In this document: positions 54,379-64,000 of the stretch, piece by piece
Layout of the letters: each line of letters opens with the position of its first letter
Numbering within the stretch: the stretch's first letter is position 1
Source of the DNA: Incurvaria masculella
Lineage: Eukaryota; Arthropoda; Insecta; Lepidoptera; Incurvariidae
DNA: 64,000 nucleotides
Reading direction: 5' to 3'
NCBI GenBank assembly: GCA_946894095.1
Contig: OX335659.1
Location: forward strand, 4,099,501-4,163,500
Made by a program: the position numbers and the translations under genes
Notes under the pieces: model-generated
Database searches by the model: none
Seen by the model: the letters and a program-made list of their open reading frames with translations, nothing else
Told to the model about the DNA's origin: nothing

Positions 54379-55193
54379 AGTGTTCAAATGTGTCATTTGG
54401 AACTCGAGAAAATCAGTAGTGAGTGCGAACTCACTCGCCGGCGCTGGCGCCATATGGCATATGTCTTACACATTTATGGAAAAAACTACAACCGGAAGTA
54501 TTTACTTTGTCATATCTCCTACTGTACATACGATTTTAAGGGAATGCCTATCGACCCAGTGCTAGGGAATTGCATCATGTAGCAATTTTTTTGTCATTCT
54601 AACGTTAATATAAAACCGATTCCACATACGAGCGAAAGAAATTAATGCAAATTGCAATTTTTCTTGGAAAAAAAAATACACAGTACAAAACTGATCTTAT
54701 ATAATTTAATCGACATGATCATCAAATATTATTTTTTATTATTGTACATTAATACGTAGCTTAAAGCTGATGCATGTACGTCACTGGTACCAATATGCCA
54801 GTCTCCCAGAACTCACAGAATATGAATACATATAATTTGTAATAAGTTTGACTAAGGGCTGCTCGGAATCCAAATTCTCTCGACATCCCACTCTGTGACA
54901 AAGTTAGCATTTCCTCAAAACTCAAACTCAAACTCGATCCAAAACCTCAACCTACAAGTGCGATGGCAGACTGGACTCTGGCGTTCTAGTAAACCTGCAA
55001 ATTGGTAAGATTTATTTCTTCAAAAAGTGAAGCGATTTATATATAAAAAGATGCCCGTATACATATGGGTCAATAAAGATTTATCCGTCAAAAACATCAG
55101 TGTGACTGTTTATGTTTATAAGTCACTTATTAATCAATGGTAAGTCGTAGTAGAAATATTTTTTGTGCCATGGCCTAAATAGACTAAAACTTG
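54379..55193. other. Intergenic, mostly unassigned
   Basis: 54735-54790 (-) resembles the CR1-like tail ('catgcatcagctttaagcta'). Otherwise nothing. Confidence 0.4.
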
Positions 55194-55476
55194 TATATAT
55201 TACGTTTAAAGTCCGATGTTGGGTAAAGTCCGAAAAACATTTTTCCTTGAAGTTTTTTTTGGATTTCTGCACTAATTAAGAGATATCAAGAAACAAAATT
55301 GAAACTTTAAAAAATTTTTTGTTTGAAAAAAATTGGTTAAGGTTATTTTTTTTTTCTTACCATAAACTCTAAATTAGTGCCCTCGACACATGTATATCTT
55401 AAAAATCTTAGTTACCTTCAAGGATAAGGAGATTTCGGACTTTAACCAACGTCGGGCTTTAACCGTAACATATATA
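55194..55476. mobile_element. MITE with 60-bp TIRs (AAAGTCCGA family)
   Basis: Left 'tatatattacgtttaaagtc' and right (inverted) 'tatatatgttacggttaaag' continue as 'ccga(t/c)gttgg(g/t)taaagtccgaa' and end at 'ccttgaag'. It is about 283 bp, non-coding and sits in a TATATA-rich target. The superfamily is not decided. Confidence 0.75.
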
Positions 55477-56050
55477 GATCTTATTAAAAAGTCAGACAGT
55501 GTATGAGTCCAATGGCTAACAGAAGCAACTCATGCTCTCATTATAAATCGCACCTACCTGACAACACACAGCCAATGATATCGAACAATTTCATTCATAC
55601 GCTCACATTTTATAAAACAGAATCACATTGATTTCGTAGTATATATTGGCTCAAATGAATACAAACATGTCAGCTACACACTTATTGCTCTATCCTCTAC
55701 ACGTAGGTAGGCGCTATATACTTATACATTATGGAGATATACACGGATACTGGGCCGCATTTAACGCTAACTCATGCCCGAGGCACATGCAAGTAACGAT
55801 GCCAGCGAGTGAGCTTGCTATGGCAGAATATTTTGAATTTTTTTTTGTTTCCTCTTTTATTGCAATCTGTCTTTTTTTTACATTGAGTGATAGGTTGGAT
55901 ATGTAAATGTTCTTGGGAGTCACATATCCACTGATATATGCTCATTCTATAACTCTATTGGAGATCTTGTGGAGCTCTTCTCTTAAGCCTTGAATTGAGT
56001 TTCATTTTTTTATATACCAGTGGATTCCGTTAGTTGGAATAAGGTATAGA
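55477..56050. other. Intergenic, unassigned
   Basis: No gene or repeat recognised. Confidence 0.4.
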
Positions 56051-56143
56051 AAGGAAAGTTGCTGGCATGGCACCTAGTTCCTATGTGGTGTGTTAGGATA
56101 ATATCGTGACAATTGGTATAGACTATCCGTGTCCAGTTACAAA
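56051..56143 (+). repeat. tRNA-headed SINE, copy o (3' end)
   Basis: 'aaagttgctggcatggcacc' to 'tccgtgtccagttacaaa'. Subfamily 1. Confidence 0.65.
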
Positions 56144-58503
56144 GAAAAGAGAGATCCAAGGTAAATAGAGGAGAATCCAAGTCCGTGTCCAACATTTAGC
56201 CGCTCCCAGCAAAATCTTTAATCCCCAATTATTTTCTGTCAAATATGGCTGCTATTAAGCTAATTTATAAATTTTACTGTCAAATTTTAGAAAAAATATA
56301 AGGTCCATTTTTGCTAGAATAGCTAGAACATAAATAATATTCTTCAAATAAAAAACATTCTGAATAGTATATGGATGTAATGATATCTAATGGAGCTGCC
56401 TTATACGGGTGATACCAAAACAATAAAAATAAATGAAGGCAGAGAGACAAACTGTTCCTCTTTCGAAAACTCTTAGCAATGAGTGAAAATAAAAAATATA
56501 TATTCAAAAACATTGCAACCCTGCCTCCGACGCCGCCTCGTATTAGGGTTACTAATATTTTAACAAATTGTGCAAATTTTAACAGATTTTAAAAACCAGC
56601 TGTGATAAAAGCACGAGACTTTAACCACTGGCCTCCAATAACATTGACCAATACAATTTTTGTTGTGTCGGAAAAAAAAACAATTTGCATAATAATTAAT
56701 ATACGATGCATAATTAGTATATATATTTTATTATGCATCGCATATTAATTATATTAATATTTATTAAAAACCCGATTGGAAAATGTGATGTACAAAACCC
56801 GCCACTCGCCTCCTTCGTTACCGATGTCGACTTAAATCTGCATCAGGAAAACAGAAAAAACTTTTTTATTATTGTCAGTTCAAATTCAAATTCACTTTTC
56901 GGAAGCCTTAAAGTTGATTAGTTTTTCCTGTTCAAATGATGCAAACTTCCTTTCGTCAAATGCAAAAGACGTTTTATAATAACAACCTCAAAGTGCCCCA
57001 GGCAATGAGTTACACTGTCTACCTACACACACTAAATATAAATAGTAGGTACTACATAAAGGATATACAACGCGCGTACCATCGAGCCCGCGGTGACGAT
57101 ATGCCACAAGTAATCACCGACATTCACCACAAATCACTAAGAACCAAATGGCTTCACTAACGCCCTTACAATTTAGAGCAACCATGCACACACTGCCCCA
57201 ACCTGTACATGCTACGAAAATTTCATGAAAACATTTTTGAGGCAAAACATTTCAATATGAAACGTGAACATTGGGCCTGGCAACTAATTTTGACACACCA
57301 GGTACATGTGTGCACGGTGTGTCCAAATTGATCGTTTTTATTCACTTTCACCGCAAAGATTTGGTTTCACTCAGGAATGCGACGGGACTACACCTGTCTA
57401 CAGCTCTAAGCTCAAATTAAGTGCGTCGACCCCCCGACGCGTACAAACTAAAAATGACTCCATCTCGCAAAAATAAAACTCTGACTTAAATCTAAGGAAT
57501 AAAGTAAACATATTGCAAATCACAGTTTATAACTCAAGAGATATTTTTTTGCAGCACGAACCGACATGATATGAGGCGACAAGCCCGCCTATGCGTTAAC
57601 ATCGTATGGCTGGCTCCTTGAAACACTGAATAATCACCCCTGTGCCACTCAGCAAAATAGCTATTGGAATAATACATTTTATTGCCACTGTCAAATTATG
57701 AAATTTACAAACATTGAAAACAATACAAATTTTTATTTGCTCCAAGCAAAATGCAAGGTTCCAGCCACATGATGAACCTATAACTATGTATCAGTGGAGC
57801 GTATTTCATTCGTTGCCTTACGCACTCACACGTACGTGCACCGATACAAGCATAGCACAAATATACGCAACCTGAAATGTCACGAACCATACTCTGAATG
57901 ATATCAAGAGCGAAAGCTAAGCGCTAACGTCGCGCTAAATGGCATCACCTATCGTACCTACACAGTTATAACATACAACGCGAGTTCTAGTAACCTTAAT
58001 ATCATAAAACATTGCCGTAAAGTAAAATGAACCCTCCGAGGTGAGGCATCATTTGTGCTCGCTTTGGATGAATTAACTTTTACTTTAATTTAAGGTCCGA
58101 GACTGCAGCTCGGAATAGAGATCATTGCATTACCTCTTGTAATAACACATTTTCATTGCTAGAATTCCAGTAACCGACGGATAAAGTCGGAGACTTGTCT
58201 CCACTTTAACAAACCTGCGAGATCTGTCGCTGTATCAGTATTTGCGTGCGAAAAAACAACATTCTCTGCTAAACTACGCCGTTACGTATTAGCCGTACTG
58301 ATTTAATCGTCAAAAAATGGCTTTTCGAACCAAAAAGTTCACATTGCGAACTATTTTGCTCAGCTGTGTCGAATTAACGCACCATGCCCAGTTGACTGGC
58401 TTGACTTTTTCCATTGCCGTCTCTCAATATCGACGCAGAATAGAAGCGGTTGCGAGTGTTCCCGTCTGCTATGATGTAGTGTGCTCCTGCGAGGGGGTGC
58501 GGC
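56144..58503. other. Gene-poor 2.4-kb stretch
   Basis: Contains an AT-rich palindrome at 56697-56750 (taattaatatacgatgcata / tatgcatcgcatattaatta). No exon is recognised, although the 3' UTR of the gene ending at 58504 should lie here. Confidence 0.45.
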
Positions 58504-58628
58504 CTAGGTCTCCGGTGGCGCGAGCGGTGCGCCGCTGGTGGCGACCGGGAAGTGCTTGACGTGCGTCTGCCACTGCGTCGACAGCTGGAAGAACTTGACG
58601 CCGTTCCACTCGGTGCCGTCGATGTACA
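58504..58628 (-). CDS. Unrecognised gene, terminal exon
   Basis: A GC-rich exon of 125 bp with acceptor gtttgagcag| and TAG at 58506-58504. It reads [20 protein letters not shown], then QTHVKHFPV and a low-complexity tail [10 protein letters not shown]. The dense pattern of aromatic and charged residues looks like a conserved globular C-terminus, probably cytosolic. I do not recognise the family. The exon starts in phase 1, matching the G| at the end of the upstream exon 62964-63086. Confidence 0.65.
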
Positions 58629-58666
58629 CTGCTCAAACAAATGTACATGTCTTTAGTTATTATACA

Positions 58667-58741
58667 AGATCACGTTTTTTGTATGGTGGCCCACTTAAAA
58701 TTTCATTTTTACTATTTGTCGTTACAGCGGCAACAGAAATT
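58667..58741 (+). repeat. GGTTCC-family repeat, left half of copy 6
   Basis: 'gatcacgttttttgtatggt' to 'gttacagcggcaacagaaat'. The copy is cut here by the LINE and resumes at 62790. Confidence 0.75.
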
Positions 58742-59269
58742 TCATTTCATTTCATTTATTTATTCAACTTCTGGTAGTAAAACTACACAAGTCATGTCAC
58801 AATTTGATTGATCCGCGGATTCGATCAACCAGTGAAGAAGAACCCGCAAAGAAACTTCACTGGTCTATAAATTATGTTTTTTTTTTGGTCTTTTTTTTTT
58901 TCGTCCACATAAATGATATGACACAATTATGATTTCATACCTAAATGCTACTGCCAAACTTACATTGGTAGAACGGTCTGGAGCAAAGAACTAAGGACTA
59001 CGAGGAAACAACAAACCACAATGTGAAAAGTCTTAATTAATAAATAAATTACTTAACTTAATAACCTAATCATTATACATATTGAGTATTTATTTCGGGT
59101 GTAAACGCCTTCGTCAACTTAACAGCTATGTCGGGTGTACAGAGCCCTCGTCAATTTTGATACCGATAAAGTGTATCAAGTCAATATAATATGATATATA
59201 CAAAATACTACCATTGTAGTGTCAATGTCAAAATAAAATTAATATAAATTGTACTATTACGTACTTGTC

Positions 59270-62200
59270 CTAGAATATTAAATCACTAAAGAGGGTTTTA
59301 TCATAGAGAGCCTCGTTCAAATTGTAATACTCTTTATTAAGTAGCACTAATTTTATCTTATTTTTAAATTTATTAAGAGGCAAATTTCTAATTTCTACAG
59401 GTAATTTGTTGTAAAATCTAACACTATTGTGAATAAAGCTTTTTGAAGTTTTAGCTCGTCTGTGTTTGGTACATTGTATATTAAACTTATTTCTAGTATC
59501 ATGGTCATGTACATCAGAGTTAAGGGTAGACATTTCTATTGTTTTTTTTGCATATATGATATTTTGGTAAATATACTTATTTGCGAGTGTCATAATCCCA
59601 AGTTCCTTAAAAACATTTCTACACGAGTCCCTGACTCTCATGGTTAAGATATTTCGCAAGGCTCTTTTTTGCAATAAAAATATACGATTTGCATCGGATG
59701 CATTTCCCCAAAACATCAGGCCATATGACATGAGACTGTCAAAATAAGCATAATAGACAGCCTTGGCTGCTTGGATACCACATAATTCCTTTTTTTTTTT
59801 GATAGCGTAGCATGCTGCACTAAGTTAACCAGCTAGTTTATCTATATGTGCTTTCCATGTTAGCTTATTATCAAACATCACGCCCAGGAAATTGATTTCA
59901 TTTGCCATATTTAGGGACATATCGTTGACCATTGTATTATCTAACATATGTCTATTTGTTTCTAGAGCAAAGTGCATTAAATTGGTTTTGTTAACATTAA
60001 GCAGCAAATTATTACTCTGAAACCATGAATGTAGGGAAGCAATAGTAGTTACAAGCGACTCCCGCAACAAATCTATATTTATATTATCTAAAACAAGAGA
60101 AATATCATCAGCGAACATCACCAATTCTACATTGTTCGATATGCAACCAGAAATATCATTAACATAGATGAGGAAGAGCAAAGGACCCAAAATAGACCCC
60201 TGTGGTACTCCCATGCTGGTGGGTTCTGTGTTTGATTTTATACCTTGCACGTAACAAATCTGCTGCCTATTACAAAAGTATGATTTAAACAGATCTAATT
60301 CCTTTCCTCTAATACCATAATGATCTAATTTTATCATCAATATGTTGTGATTTACACAGTCAAAAGCTTTGGATAGGTCGCAAAACATACCATAGGTATG
60401 TTTGGATCCGTCCAAAGCTGTCATTACTGATTTTACCATAGCAGCTATAGCATCACTGGTAGACATACCCTTACGAAAACCATATTGCTTACTATTTAAT
60501 ATATTATTTTCGGATAGAAAACTATTAAGTCTCATCTCTATTACTTTTTCAAACACCTTACTGAAAATCGGTAAAAGTGATACTGGACGATAATTTGCAA
60601 TGTCACAATGAGCACCTTTTTTTTTTTTTTTTTTGTACAGAGGGATGACCTTTGCTATCTTCAAGGAGTCTGGAAATGAACCTTCTCTTATGCATTAATT
60701 AACCACATTTTTTAATGGTTCTATGAAGACATGACCTATAGATTTAAGTAAATGAGGTGAGATATTCCAGAGGTCCTGTGACCGCTTAGGTTTGAGATTG
60801 TTTATTATGGTCTTTATTTCTAGATATGTTACTGGCTTGAAGGTGGCAGAGTCTTTATTCCTTGGGCAAAATTTTAAGATATATTCTAATGCTTTAGATG
60901 TGCTTGTAGTCAAAGTTTTTGTTGTATCCTGGGCTATTGTGGAAAAATATTTATTAAATACATTTGCTACAGCTACCTGCTCAATTATTAAATCATCTCC
61001 TATTTTAAGCTCATAATCCACTTCTTTAGAGGGAGGGGATTTGCCCGTTTCTGATTTTATAATATCCCAGGTGGTTTTTATCGTATTACCAGAGGTTAAG
61101 GCGGCCCATCCCGCTCATCTCCCCATACAAAAGGGGAAAGAAGATCACGCCTATATTTCTTGTCAGAGATCAAAAATTTTGCTCAAAATAGCTTTATTTG
61201 ATTGAACTAGATGTCTGATGACCGTTGGCATTGTAAAATTGTGTTTGGTTTCCAAGTTATAACGTCCGAAAGTTTGGATTTTTCGCGCGTTTTATACAAT
61301 AACTTTGGAGGTGGATTACGCAATGATAAAGTAAAAACATCTTTAAAAAATTAGTCATCAGACATAGCTTATTTAATCAAAATTTATAATCTATTTGGTT
61401 TTTGTTAGATTTTTGACTACAGCGGTCGTGGTTTACTTTTAGCTATAAGTCGTTTTAAAATTAAAATTTTCGTAAATCTTACCAAATCATACACTATGCA
61501 CATTGTCTTTTTTGTGGACAGGTTGCATCTTCCTCATCACGGAGCCTGTCTTATTCTTAGAAACAGAGAAGGTCCCAGAGCGCAACAGCACGGTTTTGTA
61601 CCGTGCCCGCAAATGAGTTGAGGCCGCCGGGTTGGGCCACCTTAAGAGCTTATTTCTCAAATTAATTTGTTTTGCACAAAATGATACCTTCTTAAAAATT
61701 TTGCTGTAAAGGGAAACATATTTTCTCAAATGATTGTGTTTACTTATTTTTAATAAATCATAAAGGAATAACAAATGTTCCTTGGATTTAATAATCCCTG
61801 GAGTAGCCCAGTTGGCAAATGATATTTTATTTCCTATTTTAACTCTTTTGGTCGGTAAGTGTTGATTCATATACCTAATAAAAGTATTAAAAAATGTTTT
61901 AAAATTAGTGGTGTGATGATTCTTGAATTCACTATCTAAGTCTTTGCATAAGGCAACGATTCTATTTTCATCTGCTATTCTAGCGTACCGAAATGAGTTT
62001 GAAATTTTATTTTTAGGAATATATCCAATAGATACAAACTGGGCAAGATGATCTGACTGTACTCCCGCAATCACCCCAGATTTAAAAACAGTACAGTCTG
62101 TAAATATATTATCAATACAGGATGCACTAGTCTCTGTCACTCGTGTGTTCTCGAATATTGTCTGATTCAGTAAGAATCCATTCATTATATCAGAAAGATC

Positions 62201-62720
62201 ATGACTGCCATTTTGGTCCGTTGGGAATTTTATATTGAAATCACCACATACTATAATTGATTTGCAGTTGTTAGAACTAATTTTGTGCAAGCATTCTTCA
62301 AGTTTTTCACTGAATGAGGATATATTAGATGAAGGAGATCTATATACACATAATACAAACATCGAATCAAATTCTATGCAGCTTACTTCGAACTCTTTGT
62401 CCTCCGACATGTTTACAACATCAGTTCTGCCCTTTACTCTCAGACCGTTTCTAACCAAGATTGCTGTACCTCCCCTAATAAAGTTTTTTCTGTGACTACT
62501 GCTTACAATAGAATAATTGTTCACGGTTTGAATGTTTAATTCATTAGCATCTATCCATGATTCTGTTACACAAAATACATCACAGTTATACTCTTTTAAC
62601 ACAAGTTCTAACAAGAGATTTTTTCCACGCAACCCTTGAACATTTTGGTGGCAAATAACCAAAGAATTTTTAACATGTTCCTCAACTACTGATTTACTCT
62701 TTGTATTTTTATTTCTATTA
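59270..62720 (-). pseudogene. LINE ORF2 remnant: APE endonuclease and RT
   Basis: The endonuclease part (62680-61646) has LVICHQNVQGLRGKNLL, CVTESWID, VCGDFNIKF and SDHLAQF, so its catalytic set looks complete. After the MITE the frame resumes (61095-60695), stops once, then RT (60664-59825) shows YRPVSLLPIFSKVFEKV, FGFRKGMST-like text (YGFRKGMSTSDAI), CDLSKAFDCVNH, GVPQGSILGPLLFLIYVND and the catalytic MFADDISLV. The C-terminus is at 59731-59270. Removing the MITE with one TTAA keeps the frame open across the junction. Confidence 0.85.
61096..61645 (+). mobile_element. TTAA MITE (family A), copy 4, inside the LINE
   Basis: TTAA at 61096-61099 and 61642-61645. Ends TTAAGGCGGCCCATCCCG and (inverted) TTAAGGTGGCCCAACCCG. 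The closest copy is 11663-12209. The insertion point is in the linker between endonuclease and RT. Confidence 0.88.
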
Positions 62721-62789
62721 TTTAAATAACAGTTTTGCAAGTTTGGCCTTACCATAAAAAAGTATCTAATAGTATATAATAAAAGTATA

Positions 62790-62921
62790 TAATACACACT
62801 CTGTGATAATTTCAGCTGTCTACCTATTGCGGTTCATGAGATACAGCCCTGTGACAGACGGACGAACGGACAGCGGAGGCTTAGTAGTTCCGTTTGGCAC
62901 CCTTTGGGTACGGAACCCTAA
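62790..62921 (+). repeat. GGTTCC-family repeat, right half of copy 6
   Basis: 'aatacacactctgtgataat' to 'tacggaacccta'. Continues the half at 58667-58741. Confidence 0.75.
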
Positions 62922-62963
62922 TACATCAACAGAAACCAATGATTTCGCTCGATGTGGACGCAC

Positions 62964-63086
62964 CTTTGAGCGGCGGGCTGTGCGAGGTCTTGGCGGAGCA
63001 GATGAGCCGCGAGACGCCGTCGACGGTGTGCGCACGCCCCCCCTCCCCCTCGCCGCCCTTCTCCTTCTTCTTGCCGAGCCGCATTA
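62964..63086 (-). CDS. Unrecognised gene, upstream exon
   Basis: A GC-rich exon with acceptor cgctgtgcag| and donor CTCAAAG|gtgcgt. It reads (MR)LGKKKEKGGEGEGGRAHT, then VDGVSRLICSAKTSHSPPLK. The Gly/Glu/Lys-rich linker comes before a more ordered segment. An ATG lies two bases inside (63084), but the acceptor makes an internal exon more likely, with the 5' end beyond 64 kb. It ends in phase 1 and joins 58628, separated by the intron that holds the nested LINE. By phase it could also join the exon at 43613. Confidence 0.62.
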
Positions 63087-63631
63087 CTGCACAGCGCACC
63101 CGAGCAATGAACAACACACCCGTAAAGTTTGAACAGGGGAGCATGAAAGGGCGGGAGTGGTAAACGAAACTTGTTCGTATGGGGGCGGCGGAGCCGTTTG
63201 CACATACAATGGTGGCAGCGCCGGCGAGAGTGTCCCCTTACGAATTCGCTTCCTATGGATTCCTACGAGTTCAAACGACACGTAAAACTTCACGGTATGC
63301 TATGTAGTGCAACGAACATTCTATGTTGTGCACCTTGAATTCGTAAGCGAACTAACTACAGTTCCACTAACTCATGGCTACTCTGACGTCATACGACTGA
63401 ATTTTTTGTCGCCACTTTCTGTTCTTTCATACTCGCTGAGTTTGGATCACCACTTTATGGGTGATGCTTTTGTTAATCGAAACGAGCGACTCATCTTCGG
63501 AATTTTCTTCATTAGACACCTGGCAAAGGGTGTGTGGTTTCCATCACTTCCAGGTTGAGTTATTGAGTGAATGATCCAAATTTTCCAATACAGTTCAATG
63601 TAGCTGAGATATTCTTATCGTATATATAGCG
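63087..63631. other. Upstream intron or intergenic sequence
   Basis: Moderately GC-rich near 63100-63230. No further exon can be supported. Confidence 0.4.
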
Positions 63632-64000
63632 ACCGAGGGTATGACGGGAGGACAAATCGTTATCGACGGAGAAGTGATCGAAAAGGTTGAAGAGTACGTA
63701 TAGCTCGGTCAAATTCTGCGGCTTGGGAGTCAAGGACTATAATAATAATAATTATGTTTCCTCTAAAGCTATTTCTCCATAGTTACTACTCGCACTACTG
63801 CTCACGATACCCAAAGGTAGACTGGTAGAAAATGGCTCCGGCATTAAGTTGTACCTTTTGCCCGAGTTTTTTTGAGTGCAATAAACTTCCTATGTACCAA
63901 AGTAGTCGATATTGGACACTGGGTGGCTAAGCTCAAATGGCAGTGGGCTGGTCACGTCAGCCGAAGAGATGACGACCATTGGAGTAACCGTGTCCTGAAC
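63632..64000 (+). mobile_element. RTE-type LINE fragments (two pieces)
   Basis: 63632-63740 encodes TEGMTGGQIVIDGEVIEKVE then EYV-LGQ, the RTE RT segment before 'YLGQ'. 63890-64000 encodes AKLKWQWAGHVSRRDDDHWS, running off the window and matching 25120-25230. Between them, 63790-63890 looks like another LINE's 3' end (ctggtagaaaatggctccgg ... gtgcaataaa), which may explain the gap. Confidence 0.7.

Larger units (their letters stand above)
58742..62789 (-). mobile_element. CR1/L2-type LINE inserted in a GGTTCC repeat
   Basis: About 3.5 kb of LINE plus a 550-bp MITE. The 5' end is near 62789. The 3' UTR runs from 59269 to 58742 with a hairpin (ccagtgaagttt / aacttcactgg type) and a pentanucleotide tail (TGAAA)n instead of poly(A), as in CR1/L2 relatives. 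The flanking repeat halves are contiguous in other copies, which sets the ends. No ORF1 is evident. The element is defective: one nonsense codon near 60690, a stop plus a poly-A slip near 59780-59820, and the MITE. Confidence 0.83.

Overview
The window looks like lepidopteran (moth or butterfly) nuclear DNA. It is AT-rich, its genes are split into many short GC-rich exons with canonical GT/AG introns, and the gaps are packed with non-LTR retrotransposon debris, a tRNA-headed SINE family, TTAA-flanked MITEs and short repeats of kinds I associate with Lepidoptera (GGTTCCGTACC and CCGACTTC...GAAGTCGG families). There are no bacterial genes, CRISPR arrays or rRNA. The taxon call is an inference from repeat content and gene style.

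Host genes. (1) Bases 1-80 and 934-1255 (+) are the last two exons of an actin maturation protease (ACTMAP/C19orf54) homologue, joined through an 853-bp intron. (2) Twelve coding exons on the - strand between 43596 and 9648 join in phase into one 528-codon protein: cytosolic N-terminus, one membrane span, then a glycosylated extracellular GH13-like domain without the catalytic motifs. This is the architecture of SLC3 amino-acid-transporter heavy chains (4F2hc/CD98hc, rBAT). It runs tail-to-tail with gene 1. (3) Two - strand exons at 63086-62964 and 58628-58504 are the 3' end of a conserved-looking gene that I do not recognise.

Repeats by region. 1-9.6 kb: LINE 3' ends, a SINE, and a 775-bp Tigger/pogo derivative with TA flanks and a CENP-B-like HTH remnant. 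9.6-43.6 kb: introns of the SLC3-like gene, holding a LOA-like LINE inserted in a SINE with a 10-bp duplication, a 12-copy 86-bp minisatellite, inverted SINE pairs, a long fold-back element, two different TTAA MITEs sharing one TTAA, a P-like element with an 8-bp duplication inside one of them, and a large GGAC microsatellite grown inside a repeat. 43.87-49.08 kb: a full-length 5.2-kb non-LTR retrotransposon with two open ORFs, UAAUG overlap, poly(A) and a perfect 13-bp target duplication. 49-58 kb: gene-poor, with repeats and MITEs. 58.5-63.1 kb: gene 3, whose intron is a three-layer nest (GGTTCC repeat, then a CR1/L2-type LINE, then a TTAA MITE). 63.6-64 kb: RTE fragments.

The most informative results are the reconstruction of the SLC3-like gene (all eleven junctions preserve phase) and the nested insertions, which give a relative order of transposon activity.
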